From positions 1,612,001-1,676,000 of the forward strand of contig NZ_CP151275.1 in NCBI RefSeq assembly GCF_038235435.1: 64,000 bases of DNA. Direction: 5' to 3'. Position 1 is the stretch's first letter; every line of letters begins with the position of its first letter. Made by a program: the position numbers and the translations under genes. Positions 1 through 9,013 of the stretch are shown in pieces. Source of the DNA: Niveibacterium sp. SC-1. GTDB taxonomy: Bacteria; Pseudomonadota; Gammaproteobacteria; Burkholderiales; Rhodocyclaceae. The notes under the pieces are model-generated. The model searched no databases and was not told the DNA's origin. It saw only the letters and a program-made list of their open reading frames with translations.

Positions 1-923
1 GAGCGCAGGGCGCGGGCGAAGGTGAGCTCGATCCGCGCATTTACCTGGATCTGGCCCACGCCGGGGAGATCGTACTCGACCGGGTCTTCGACCGTAACGA
101 TGTTACGGGTGTGGCCGTCGAGCGTGCGCAGCGCGGCGTAGAGCGTGGTCGTCTTGCCCGAGCCGGTCGGGCCGGTGACGAGCAGGATGCCGTGCGGCTG
201 CGAGAGCAGGGCATCGAAACGCTTGCGCGTGTCGCTGGCCATGCCCAGGTGATCGAGGCCGAACTGGGTCGCATCCTTGTCCAGCAGACGCAGCACGATG
301 CGCTCGCCGTGGCTGGTGGGCAGCGAAGAAACCCGCACATCGATCGCACGACCGGCGAGCCGCACGCTGATGCGGCCATCCTGCGGCAGCCGCTTTTCTG
401 CGATGTCCAGGCTCGCCATGATCTTGATCCGCGAGGCCATGGCTGCATGCAGCGCACGATGTGGCCGGGCGACCTCCACCAGCACACCGTCGCGACGCAG
501 GCGCACGACCGAGTAATTCTCGTAGGGCTCGATGTGGATGTCGGAGGCGCGTTCGCGCACGGCCTGCGTGAGCAGCGCGTTGATCATGCGGATGATCGGC
601 GCGTCGTCCTCGGCTTCCAGCAGGTCGCCCACGACAGGCATTTCCTGCATCAGCTGCGAGACGTCTATGTCCTGGCCGACGTCGGCGGCGACTTCGGCGG
701 CGCTGCTTTCACCCTGGCTGTAGTTCTCGGACAGGCGCGCTTCGAAGGCGCCTTTGCCCAGGGTCTGGATCTTCAGGGGGCGTGCGGCGAGACGGCGCAG
801 TTCCGCGAAGGCCGCCGGATTGGCATCCTCGCGCGCCAGCACTTGGGCATGGTCTTCTGTCACCTCGCCCAGCAGCACGCCATGCGTGCGGGCGAAGGCG
901 AAGGGCAATCGCAGGGTCTGCAT
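1..923 (-). CDS. gspE: Type II secretion ATPase GspE (partial, C-terminus beyond window)
   Basis: Cytoplasmic ATPase that powers pseudopilus assembly in the type II secretion system. The frame is open from the ATG at 923 to the window edge, giving about 307 N-terminal residues. The N-terminal GspE domain is followed by the ATPase core, with Walker A (GPTGSGKTTT, about residues 250-259) and the Asp-box segment VTVEDPVEY. Walker B, the His box and the zinc module lie outside the window. The start codon is one base after the gspD stop, so the two are translationally linked in a gspC-D-E operon. The motifs and the secretin neighbour favour GspE over PilB-type relatives. The truncation is only an effect of the window edge. 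Confidence 0.93.
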   Translation of the reverse strand, partial: MQTLRLPFAFARTHGVLLGEVTEDHAQVLAREDANPAAFAELRRLAARPLKIQTLGKGAFEARLSENYSQGESSAAEVAADVGQDIDVSQLMQEMPVVGDLLEAEDDAPIIRMINALLTQAVRERASDIHIEPYENYSVVRLRRDGVLVEVARPHRALHAAMASRIKIMASLDIAEKRLPQDGRISVRLAGRAIDVRVSSLPTSHGERIVLRLLDKDATQFGLDHLGMASDTRKRFDALLSQPHGILLVTGPTGSGKTTTLYAALRTLDGHTRNIVTVEDPVEYDLPGVGQIQVNARIELTFARALR

Positions 924-924
924 C

Positions 925-3060
925 TCAGGGCTGCGCAGGCTGCGTCGGAGCCGGTGTCGGCGTGCCGGTCGGCGCTGGCGGCGGCAGGCGGTCCGGCAGG
1001 GTGGCCGTTCCCGTGTTGGGGCCGGGCATCAGGACATTGGGTGTGGGGTCGGTCATGCGCTGCAGACCGAGGACCTGGTCATAGCGCTCATTGGCAATCG
1101 TCGCGGCGGTCTGGCCGTCGCGAATGATCTTCGGGCGCAGGAAAACTACGAGATTGGTCTTGGTGTGTTTCTTCTGGTCGTAGCGGAAGAGGCTGCCCAG
1201 GACCGGCACGTCGCCCAGGTAGGGCACCTTTTCTGTTCCGTCTTCCTGGTTGTCTTCGATCAGGCCACCGAGCGCGACAATTGCGCCGTCGTCGACCAGC
1301 ACGGTGGAGTCGATCGAACGCTTGTTGGTGATCGGGCCCTTGGGGTCCGCGAGCGAGGCGACCGAGGAGTTCTCCTGGCTGATCAGCATCTTCACCACGC
1401 CGCCTTCCGTGATCTGCGGCTTGACCCGCAGGGTCAGGCCCACGTCCTGGCGTTCGACCGTCGTGAATGGATTGTTGGGCGTCGTGCCGCCGCCGGTGTT
1501 GGCATAGGAGCCGGTGACGAAGGGCAGGTTGCGGCCGACAACGATCTTGGCTTCCTCGTTGTCGAGCATCAGCAGCGTGGGCGTGGACAGGATGTTGGTC
1601 TTGCCGCGCGTCTCGAGCACGCGGGCGAGGACCTGCAGGTTCAGGATGTCACCTACGCCCGGGATGTTGATCGTGCCCTTGCCGACGAGCACGTTGAGCC
1701 CGTTGGCGATCGAGGACGGGTTCGCGGCGACGCCCCAGATGTTGGTGCCAGCGGTCTTGTCCCCGAATGAAGTGCCTGCGCCCACGAAGGATCCGTCGCT
1801 CGGTTTCTCGCCAGCCGTCCACTGGACCCCGAATTCGGCCGCATTGTCGGCGGTGATTTCGGCGATCAGCGCCTCGACGTAGACCTGTGCGCGGCGGCGG
1901 TCGAGCTGGTCGATCACCTTGCGCAGGTTGTTGTAGATGGGTTCGGGGGCCGTGATGATCAGCGCGTTGCTGGCAGGCTCGGCCTGGATCGCCACACCGT
2001 TGGCCGAGGCACCACCGGTGCCACCCGTGCTGCCGGTGTTGTTGTTCGAGAAGTTCGTGTTGTTCTGCGCGGCGTTCTGGCCGCCGCTGTTGTTCGTGTT
2101 GTTGGCACCGGTGGTACTGGAGCCGGCCATCGAGAAGCCGCTCGAGGTATTGGAGGCGCCGCTGTAGTTCTCGCCGGAGATGACGGCCTGCAGCGTGCGA
2201 GCCATCTTCGTGGCTTCCGCGTTCTTCAGGTACACCACGCGCACATTGCCCGCCGAACCGGGCTTGTCGAGGGTGGCGACGAGCTGGCGTACCGAGGCGA
2301 GCTTGGAGGGGTTCTCCGAGCGGACCAGCAGGCTGTTGGTCCGCGCGTCGGCCATCAATTGCAGACGCTGGCTCGCATCCTGCGCGCCGCCGGGTGCATC
2401 GGCGAGCAGACGGTTGATGGTGTTGGCGAGGTCGACCGCAGAGGCGTTCTCGACCGGGATCACACGGACATCACCCTGGGGCACGTCGATCGAGCCGATG
2501 ACCTGGCCGATGCGCGCGAGGTTCTCTGCGTAGTCGGTGATCACCAGGGTGTTGTTGCCCGCATAGGCCGTCACGGTGTTGTTCGGTGTGACCAGTGGCC
2601 GCACCACCGCCATCAGCTGGACGGCGGACTCGTGCTTGATCTGGAAAACCTGCGTGACGATGCGATCGTCATTGACCGTGCTCTTGCGGCCGACCGGTAC
2701 GCCGTGAACCTTCGCATCGACTTCGGGCAGGATCTTGACGACGCCCTTGCCCTCGACCGCCGTGTAGCCCTGCAGGCGCAGCGCGGACAGGAGGATGGCG
2801 TAGGTGTCGGAGCGCGGAACGGGTTGTTGCGTGGTGATGTTCAGCGTGCCCTTGACCCGCGGATCGATCAGGAAGTTCTTGCCCGAGATCTTGCCGATCG
2901 CGCGGATGACGGCCTCGATGTCCGCATTGACGAAGTTCAGCGCGACCTTGTCCCCGTTTTCGACGGTCGTCTGGGCGAAGGCGACAGGCGTACCCAGGCA
3001 GAGGAACAAGGCGGTGGCCAGTGATGCGCAGCGGCGCTGCAGTCCTTTAGTACGGCTCAT
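925..3060 (-). CDS. gspD: Type II secretion outer-membrane secretin GspD
   Basis: Forms the outer-membrane channel of the type II secretion system. The 711-residue protein starts with a Sec signal peptide ending near AFAQ (about residue 30). N0 to N3 domains follow, then the secretin core (about 430-650) with TPTLLMLDNEEAKI, VGRNLPFVTGS and VGLTLRVKPQI. Between two N-domain segments, around residues 300-350, lies a long Gly/Asn/Ser/Thr-rich low-complexity insert. The C-terminus is a Pro/Thr-rich tail, perhaps the pilotin-binding region. It sits between gspC (23-base gap upstream) and gspE (1-base gap downstream). Length and domain order fit the family well. Confidence 0.97.
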   Translation of the reverse strand: MSRTKGLQRRCASLATALFLCLGTPVAFAQTTVENGDKVALNFVNADIEAVIRAIGKISGKNFLIDPRVKGTLNITTQQPVPRSDTYAILLSALRLQGYTAVEGKGVVKILPEVDAKVHGVPVGRKSTVNDDRIVTQVFQIKHESAVQLMAVVRPLVTPNNTVTAYAGNNTLVITDYAENLARIGQVIGSIDVPQGDVRVIPVENASAVDLANTINRLLADAPGGAQDASQRLQLMADARTNSLLVRSENPSKLASVRQLVATLDKPGSAGNVRVVYLKNAEATKMARTLQAVISGENYSGASNTSSGFSMAGSSTTGANNTNNSGGQNAAQNNTNFSNNNTGSTGGTGGASANGVAIQAEPASNALIITAPEPIYNNLRKVIDQLDRRRAQVYVEALIAEITADNAAEFGVQWTAGEKPSDGSFVGAGTSFGDKTAGTNIWGVAANPSSIANGLNVLVGKGTINIPGVGDILNLQVLARVLETRGKTNILSTPTLLMLDNEEAKIVVGRNLPFVTGSYANTGGGTTPNNPFTTVERQDVGLTLRVKPQITEGGVVKMLISQENSSVASLADPKGPITNKRSIDSTVLVDDGAIVALGGLIEDNQEDGTEKVPYLGDVPVLGSLFRYDQKKHTKTNLVVFLRPKIIRDGQTAATIANERYDQVLGLQRMTDPTPNVLMPGPNTGTATLPDRLPPPAPTGTPTPAPTQPAQP

Positions 3061-3083
3061 CTCTGAAGCTTGTCTCTATGTAT

Positions 3084-3860
3084 TTATTGATTTGCCGGCG
3101 ACGACTGCATCGCCTCTGGTGGCGGCGGCTGGCTGCCCGGGGCACTGGCATTCATGTTGTTGCCCTGATAGCTCTGTACTCCTGCTCCGGGCGACTGCAT
3201 CTGCCGCATGGGTACGCTGTTTCCTGTGTTGAAACCGCGTGGCGTATAGCCGGCTGGGGCTTGTCCCTGCTGAGGAGGCCTCAGGTTCACTTGTTGCGGG
3301 GCGGTCTGCACCTGCGGCTGAACCGGCTGCGGCGGCGAGTTTATGCCAGGCGCGGGCTGGAAAGTCTGTCCAGGCATCATGCCGCCGATCGGTGCGGGAG
3401 TGTTTGAGCCCGCATTGCTTTCAGTCAAGGCGACGCGCTCGACCGTCGTGCCGCGTTTGAGTTCGATGGCGTCAGGCAGCGCTCGCACGAAGACGACGCC
3501 CGGCTGGATCTCTTCTCCGACCACAAAGGGCATTGCCGTCTGGTCGTCGATCTTGACGATGGCAAAGCCGCCGCCGTCAGCGAGGTTGGCGGACACACCA
3601 ACGAGTGTGTACCGGGACGCGATTACCGGAGCCGCCTCCTGCACGATCTCGCCGAAGAAATGACGAGAGGATAGGCTGCGGGCGACACCGGCAGGGTCGG
3701 TCGACACTGCGGTGGGCAGGCTGGGTGCGCTGGGAGATTTGATGCGCCAATACCATCCCGCCGCAACCCAGGCGGTAAGCGCAATCGCAACAAGCCAGAC
3801 AATGCCCGTGCCAAGCGTGGGCGTGAGCGCCATCAATCGGCGCTTTGTGGAAACGGGCAC
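3084..3860 (-). CDS. gspC: Type II secretion inner-membrane protein GspC with Pro/Gln-rich tail
   Basis: Inner-membrane T2SS component that links the inner-membrane platform to the GspD secretin. The 258-residue protein has a short cytoplasmic N-terminus, one transmembrane helix (about 17-38) and a periplasmic HR domain (about 60-125, with RHFFGEI and YTLVGVSAN). After that the sequence becomes rich in Pro, Gln, Gly and Asn to the end. I see no C-terminal PDZ or coiled-coil domain, which GspC proteins usually carry. The start is a GTG at 3860; an ATG nine codons inside is an alternative. It is the first gene of gspC-gspD-gspE. Position and HR domain make the assignment strong despite the unusual tail. 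Confidence 0.88.
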   Translation of the reverse strand: MPVSTKRRLMALTPTLGTGIVWLVAIALTAWVAAGWYWRIKSPSAPSLPTAVSTDPAGVARSLSSRHFFGEIVQEAAPVIASRYTLVGVSANLADGGGFAIVKIDDQTAMPFVVGEEIQPGVVFVRALPDAIELKRGTTVERVALTESNAGSNTPAPIGGMMPGQTFQPAPGINSPPQPVQPQVQTAPQQVNLRPPQQGQAPAGYTPRGFNTGNSVPMRQMQSPGAGVQSYQGNNMNASAPGSQPPPPEAMQSSPANQ

Positions 3861-4219
3861 TCCTGGAACCTCTTCTCTCTGCCGGAGACTAGACGAACCA
3901 TGTTACGCGAGCTGTCATGACGAGTGAACTCGGCGTGTTCTACGAGGCTTGCCCTTAAGACAGTCGTGGCCTGAGCAGGAACGGGGCGTAGAGACGAAAA
4001 AAACCGGACGACTCCGTGGGGAGCGTCCGGTCTAACGGCTGCGCGTAATGAAACTAGCCTCCGGACCGTCACCTGGGATGTAAGCGGCGACCCGTTTGCG
4101 TGAGACGAATACTCGTCGCTTCCACAAGGCCGGTCTTGATCGCGATTGCTACGGCGCAGCGCATTTTCGAAAGTCGTGGAGATTCGCGTTTTTGTGCGCT
4201 GCAAGAGCGCACTTGAGGA
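3861..4219. other. Intergenic region between gspC and the AraC-type regulator gene
   Basis: A 359-base stretch without a convincing gene. It contains the leader and presumably the promoter of the gspC operon and the 3' end of the regulator transcript, with a hairpin terminator at 4003-4031. No other structure was recognised. Confidence 0.6.
3996..4031 (-). terminator. Rho-independent terminator downstream of the AraC-type regulator
   Basis: ACCGGACG at 4003-4010 pairs with CGTCCGGT at 4024-4031, with further CTCC/GGAG pairing inside. Read on the minus strand the stem is followed by a run of seven T. It lies about 190 bases after the regulator stop and insulates gspC from it. Confidence 0.8.
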
Positions 4220-5107
4220 CTACTTAAGCGCCAGCCAATAGTCGACTTCAGGACCCTCGGAAAAGGGCGAGGAGTCGGGCGCGAAACTGAAGAAAGCGGG
4301 CTGGTCGACCACCGTGAAATGACTGTCGGGAAGCCAGGCGCCAAACACGTATTGAAGTGTGAACTCCCAGGTCTGACCCGCGCCCCGGTGGCGGAATCGC
4401 GCCTCTTTGACCGCGGGGCGCACGAGCGAAACGAGGCCATCCGGGATGCCCGAAAAATCGGAGACCTCGACGCAGCTCATCACGTATCCCTGGATCGCTG
4501 TTTCGCTCGCGCCGACGATGTCACTGCAGAGGCCGGCGAGCCGGCTGGCGCGTACCGGCAGGCGGGCGATTTCGGGCTCGAATTGCTGCCATGCAGCTTG
4601 GCCGAGCGCGATCAGGTCGAAATCTTCCGGCGCGACCGAGAACTCGGACTTGATGCCAACCAGGCGCCGCGCCGGGCTTTCAACGATTTCCGGTTCCGTG
4701 CTGAGGCCTGAATGCAGGTGCGCCAGGTACTCGGTGGTGATGTGCGGGATGCCGCGCGGCAGTTGCGGAGGGCGACCCGCCGCGCGGAACTCGCGGGGAC
4801 TTGTCCCGAATTGCGATCGGAAGGCGCGCGTGAAGGCTTCGTGCGTCTCGAAGCCGGCGCCCAGCGCCACGTCGATGATGTTCTGCTGGGTCTCCAGCAG
4901 CTCGAAGGCCGCACGCGTCAGGCGACGACGACGGATGTAGTCCTTGACGGTCTCGCCCACCGTCGCGCGGAACACGCGCAGGAAATGCCAGAAGGACATT
5001 TCAGTGCGCACGGCGAGTTGCTGGATGTCCAGCGCGTCGTCCAGGTGCTCATCGATGTAGTCGATGGTGGCCTGGATGCGCTCGATACTGGCTGGCAGAC
5101 GATTCAT
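4220..5107 (-). CDS. AraC-family regulator with GyrI-like effector domain
   Basis: Probable DNA-binding transcription factor of the Rob/MarA-like group. In the 295-residue protein, residues 1-105 form two AraC-type helix-turn-helix units (IQQLAVRTEMSFWHFLRVF and IIDVALGAGFETHEAFTRAF). Residues about 125-295 resemble a GyrI-like/effector-binding domain, with the typical VGI and FTLQYVFGAWLPDS segments. These proteins usually sense small hydrophobic or cationic compounds; the ligand here is unknown. It is divergent from pulA across 236 bases and could influence pulA or gspC, but no direct evidence shows this. The ATG at 5107 fits the start of the first helix-turn-helix. Confidence 0.88.
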   Translation of the reverse strand: MNRLPASIERIQATIDYIDEHLDDALDIQQLAVRTEMSFWHFLRVFRATVGETVKDYIRRRRLTRAAFELLETQQNIIDVALGAGFETHEAFTRAFRSQFGTSPREFRAAGRPPQLPRGIPHITTEYLAHLHSGLSTEPEIVESPARRLVGIKSEFSVAPEDFDLIALGQAAWQQFEPEIARLPVRASRLAGLCSDIVGASETAIQGYVMSCVEVSDFSGIPDGLVSLVRPAVKEARFRHRGAGQTWEFTLQYVFGAWLPDSHFTVVDQPAFFSFAPDSSPFSEGPEVDYWLALK

Positions 5108-5170
5108 GTCCGCACTTTAGCGCAGCCGTTCCCCACCGCATTTGTCCGCCGCTGCTGCTTTTGACGGATT

Positions 5171-5197
5171 ACTACATTCCGGTGGTAGTAAAACTAC
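5171..5197. promoter_or_regulatory. Cluster of ACTAC/GTAGT half-sites upstream of pulA
   Basis: ACTAC at 5171-5175, GTAGT at 5185-5189 and ACTAC at 5193-5197 form overlapping inverted repeats, the tightest being GTAGT-AAA-ACTAC. An identical AAAACTAC recurs at 5290-5297. This looks like a regulator operator in the divergent region; the bound protein is unknown. TTGACA at 5221 and TATAAA at 5276 are nearby promoter-like hexamers but not at standard spacing to each other. Confidence 0.45.
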
Positions 5198-5287
5198 TTC
5201 ACCCGATTTCTTGGTTTTCGTTGACAAGCCCGTTCTTGCCAGACAATCTGCGCGCCGATCGCCAGGCTGCGTGTATATAAAAAAGTA

Positions 5288-5305
5288 CCAAAACTACAAT
5301 TTTGG
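5288..5305. promoter_or_regulatory. Inverted repeat in the pulA leader
   Basis: CCAAAA at 5288-5293 and TTTTGG at 5300-5305 flank CTACAA, about 40 bases before the pulA start. It could be a second operator, since it contains the AAAACTAC half-site, or a leader hairpin. Confidence 0.4.
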
Positions 5306-5343
5306 GCGATCGATCACCACTCTTTGCTTCGGAGGAGACACTC

Positions 5344-8300
5344 ATGAAGATGCAAAGCGCTGGGGCGATTACACGCAGCTTTTTCGCCCTGTCCGGTTTT
5401 GCATTGCTCGCCGCCTGTGGCGGCGGTAGCAGTAGCAGCAACGGCAACAACGGTAGCAATGGCAACAACGGCGGAGATACTCCGCCGGTCTCCAGCGACA
5501 TCGCGTACTGCGATTCGTCCGACTTCCAGTCCGTCCTCAATGCCTTGCCGGTTGATGGAGGCAACAGCGGTGCAGTTCCGGCAGGCTCCCTGCGCATCCA
5601 CTACCACCGTACCGATGCGACCTATACGGGTTGGCAGACCTACGCCTACAACGCTCCGGGCGAAGCGCTAGGCGCCTGGCCCGGCAAGGCAGCCGCCGGT
5701 TCCGACGGGTTTGGCGCTTACTGGGACGTCCCGGTCACCACGGCCTCGCTGAACTTCATCATCCATAACGGCGACACCAACCGCGAGCCCTCGAACTGGG
5801 CCCAGGCTACTGGTGACCAGCAGCAATTCTGGAAGATGGCCGACGGCGCCGAAATCTGGAAGCTCTCGGGCGACGCCACGAACTACACCAGTGATCCGCT
5901 CGCTGGCGCAGCCAAGGATCTGACGACCGTGCGGGTGCACTACAAGCGCACCGACGGCCTCTATGACCGTTGGGGCCTGCACTTGTGGACCGGCGCCGGG
6001 CTTGATGCCGCGGCGCTGCCAGGCGGGGTGACCATTTCCGACTGGAACAACCCGGTCGCCTTCTCCGCGCTCAATGGCTATTCGCTGGGCGCCACCGAAG
6101 TGGTCTTCAACCTGCCGGTGCTCAATCCCAAGGATGACGCCAGTCGCACGAGCCTGAAGTTCATCATTCACGGCATGCCTGGCGCGGGTAATCCGGGCCC
6201 GAACGACAAGGATGGCCGGTCCTCGGATATCGAGGTCAAGTACAGCGAGCTGACCGTTGCCAATCAAGTCGCCGATGTCTGGCTGCTTGAGGGTGACGCC
6301 ACGGTGTACGCCAAGGAGCCGGACTTCCGCGTCGCTTCCACCACGGACGCGCGGGCCTACTGGCTCAACAAGCAACTGCTGCAGTGGCCCAAGCTCACCG
6401 CGACCGGCACCTTCAAGCTGTACTACTCGGCCAAGGGCCAGATCGTCGCGGCGAAGGATGCTGCGGTGACCGGGGCTGAGGGCGCGCTGACGCTCACGAC
6501 GGGCGCCACCGTGCCTGCCGATGTGGTGCAGCGCTTCAAGTACGTTGCTACGGGCGTGGTGCTGTCGGTGAAAGATGCCGACCTCGGCAAGCTCGCCGAC
6601 CTGCACACGAACCAGTTGGTCCTGGTGCAGGAGAACGCGGACGGCAAGGTGCAGAACGCGACCACCGCACAAATCGCGGGCGCGCTCGACGACCAGTTCG
6701 GCGGTGCCAAGGCGGAGGCCAAGTTGGGCGCGGTCGTCGCAGGCGGCGGCACCAGCTTCAAGCTGTGGGCGCCGACGGCACAGAAGGTCCAGGCCTGTGT
6801 CTACGACTCGGCAACCGGCAAGGCCAGCAGCGTCGAAGCCATGCAGCGCGACGCGGCCACCGGCATCTGGTCCGTGTCGAAGAGCAGCGATCTCTCGGGC
6901 AAGTACTTCACCTACCTGGTGGACGTGTTCGTCCGCGGTGTCGGCGTGGTGCGCAATCGCGTGAGCGATCCGTACTCGCAGAGCCTCTCGGCGGACTCGG
7001 CACGCAGCTACGTGGCGGATCTGGAAGCAGCCTCGCTCAAGCCCGAAGGTTGGGACAGCACGGCGGCGCCCTCGCTCGCGGCGCAGGAAGACATGTCCAT
7101 CTACGAGCTGCATGTGCGCGACTTCTCGATCAACGACACGAGCGTGCCCGTGGATCATCGCGGCAAGTACCTCGCTTTCACCGATGCCAATGCCAACGGC
7201 ATGAAGCATCTGAAGGGCCTGGCGACTGCCGGTCTGACCGACGTGCATCTGCTGCCGGTGTATGACTTCGGTAGCGTCCCGGAAGTCGGTTGCAAGAATC
7301 CGGAGATCGCGCCGGGTGCCAGCGACTCGGACGCCGCGCGCAACGCTGTCGCCGCAGTGAAGGACGAGGACTGCTTCAACTGGGGCTACGACCCGGTCCA
7401 CTACACCGCTCCGGAAGGCAGCTACTCGAGCGACGCAAATGATGGCGCTGCGCGTATCCGCGAGTTCCGTCAGATGGTGCTGGCGCTGCACAAGGCCGGT
7501 CTGCGCGTGGGCATGGACGTGGTGTACAACCACACCTTCGCCGACGGTCAGAAGCTCAAGTCCATCCTCGATCGTGTCGTTCCGGGCTACTACCAGCGCC
7601 TGAACGACGACGGCACCGTCGCGAACTCGACCTGCTGCAGCAATACGGCGACCGAGAACGCGATGATGGGCAAGCTGATGATCGACTCGGTCAAGACCTG
7701 GGCCACCCAGTACAAGATCGACTCCTTCCGCTTCGACCTGATGGGCCATCAGCCGCGCGCCGTGATGGAGCAACTCAAGACCGAGGTGAAGGCTGCCGCC
7801 GGTCGTGAAGTGTTCCTGATTGGCGAAGGCTGGAACTTCGGTGAAGTCGCCAACGGTGCACGCTTCGAGCAGGCTTCGCAGCTCTCGCTCAACGGCAGCG
7901 GCATCGGTACCTTCAGCGACCGCGCACGTGACCGCATCCGCGGCGGTGGTTGTTGCGACGACGGCGCAAGTTTCCGCGCTCAGGGCTACGTCACTGGCCT
8001 CTTCTACGACCCGAACGAAACGGCGAGCGGTCAGACGGCCAACGACCTGATGGACTCCGCGGACATCATCCGCGTCGGTTTGTCCGGTTCGCTGCGCAAC
8101 TACCAGTTCGAGACCCGCGACGGCACGGTCAAGAAGGGCGAGGCGCTGAGCTATGGCGGTGACCCCGCCGGCTACGTCACCGATCCGCAGGAAGTCGTGA
8201 ACTATTACGAGAACCACGACAACCGCACCTTCTGGGACGCGATCACGGCCAAGTTGCCCAAGGCCACGAGCCTTGACGACCGGGTCCGCGTGCAGATGCT

Positions 8301-8925
8301 GGCGGCGGCCATCAACAGCTTCAGCCAGGGTGTTGCGTACTTCCACGCAGGGTCGGACGTGCTGCGTTCGAAGTCGATGGATAACAACAGCTACAACTCG
8401 GGCGACTGGTTCAACCGTCTCGACTGGACCTACACCAGCAACAACTTCGGTGTCGGCCTCCCGGTGAGCGGCGATCAGGCGTTGGCAGGCGAGTTCCTTG
8501 CCTCCAACGTCGCGGCTTCCTACACGCCGGGTAAGGCGCAGATCGAGACCGCGCGCGATACGTTCCGCGACCTGCTCGCCATCCGCAAGAGCAGTCAGCT
8601 GTTCCGTCTGCGCACCTCGGCCGAAGTCGAGCAACGCCTGAAGTTCTACAACACCGGCGCAAGCCAGGAACCGACCGTGCTCGTCGGTCACCTGAACGGC
8701 GTCGGTTATACGGGCGCCAACTTCAAGGAAGTCATGTACTTCATCAACGTCGACAAGCAGGCGCACTCCCTGACCATCGCCGACGAACAGGGCAAGGCCT
8801 ATGTGCTGCACCCGGCTCAGATGGCAGGTACGGATCGCCGTCCTGCCAACGACGCGGCCTACAACCCTGCCAGCGGTACCTTCACGGTCCCGCCGCGCAG
8901 CACCGTGGTGTACGTGGTGAACTGA
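5344..8925 (+). CDS. pulA: Lipoprotein pullulanase (GH13, alpha-1,6 debranching)
   Basis: Cell-surface or secreted enzyme hydrolysing alpha-1,6 links of pullulan and branched starch. The start is ATG 5344, preceded by GGAGGAG at 5331-5337. The 1193-residue product has a lipoprotein signal (LLAAC lipobox) and a Ser/Asn/Gly linker. Two pullulanase-type carbohydrate-binding repeats follow (about 80-175 and 195-315, each with a HYxRTDxxYxxW-like start), then an N-domain, a CBM48 (FKLWAPTAQKV) and the GH13 barrel. Catalytic residues are D798 in FRFDLMGH, E828 in GEGWNF and D959 in ENHDN. The +2 residue after the lipid Cys is Gly, so inner-membrane retention by Asp+2 is not predicted. PulA is the classical T2SS cargo and gspC-D-E lie 1.5 kb away. 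Confidence 0.95.
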   Translation: MKMQSAGAITRSFFALSGFALLAACGGGSSSSNGNNGSNGNNGGDTPPVSSDIAYCDSSDFQSVLNALPVDGGNSGAVPAGSLRIHYHRTDATYTGWQTYAYNAPGEALGAWPGKAAAGSDGFGAYWDVPVTTASLNFIIHNGDTNREPSNWAQATGDQQQFWKMADGAEIWKLSGDATNYTSDPLAGAAKDLTTVRVHYKRTDGLYDRWGLHLWTGAGLDAAALPGGVTISDWNNPVAFSALNGYSLGATEVVFNLPVLNPKDDASRTSLKFIIHGMPGAGNPGPNDKDGRSSDIEVKYSELTVANQVADVWLLEGDATVYAKEPDFRVASTTDARAYWLNKQLLQWPKLTATGTFKLYYSAKGQIVAAKDAAVTGAEGALTLTTGATVPADVVQRFKYVATGVVLSVKDADLGKLADLHTNQLVLVQENADGKVQNATTAQIAGALDDQFGGAKAEAKLGAVVAGGGTSFKLWAPTAQKVQACVYDSATGKASSVEAMQRDAATGIWSVSKSSDLSGKYFTYLVDVFVRGVGVVRNRVSDPYSQSLSADSARSYVADLEAASLKPEGWDSTAAPSLAAQEDMSIYELHVRDFSINDTSVPVDHRGKYLAFTDANANGMKHLKGLATAGLTDVHLLPVYDFGSVPEVGCKNPEIAPGASDSDAARNAVAAVKDEDCFNWGYDPVHYTAPEGSYSSDANDGAARIREFRQMVLALHKAGLRVGMDVVYNHTFADGQKLKSILDRVVPGYYQRLNDDGTVANSTCCSNTATENAMMGKLMIDSVKTWATQYKIDSFRFDLMGHQPRAVMEQLKTEVKAAAGREVFLIGEGWNFGEVANGARFEQASQLSLNGSGIGTFSDRARDRIRGGGCCDDGASFRAQGYVTGLFYDPNETASGQTANDLMDSADIIRVGLSGSLRNYQFETRDGTVKKGEALSYGGDPAGYVTDPQEVVNYYENHDNRTFWDAITAKLPKATSLDDRVRVQMLAAAINSFSQGVAYFHAGSDVLRSKSMDNNSYNSGDWFNRLDWTYTSNNFGVGLPVSGDQALAGEFLASNVAASYTPGKAQIETARDTFRDLLAIRKSSQLFRLRTSAEVEQRLKFYNTGASQEPTVLVGHLNGVGYTGANFKEVMYFINVDKQAHSLTIADEQGKAYVLHPAQMAGTDRRPANDAAYNPASGTFTVPPRSTVVYVVN

Positions 8926-8960
8926 TCTGAAGTTGCGGGAGCCGCTTCGGCGGTTCCCGG

Positions 8961-9000
8961 CAAACAAAAAGGCCACGCATTTGCGTGGCCTTTTTGTTTG
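8961..9000. terminator. Bidirectional terminator between pulA and the esterase-like gene
   Basis: A 19-base perfect inverted repeat (8961-8979 and 8982-9000) with a GC core flanked by A and T runs. It can terminate both convergent transcripts. Confidence 0.92.
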
Positions 9001-9013
9001 CGACTCGCCGCGA

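Noticed and set aside
5668-8976. A very long open frame on the strand opposite pulA.
   Set aside because: It is antisense to a clear GH13 gene, has no recognisable domain or ribosome site, and such frames arise readily in high-GC sequence.
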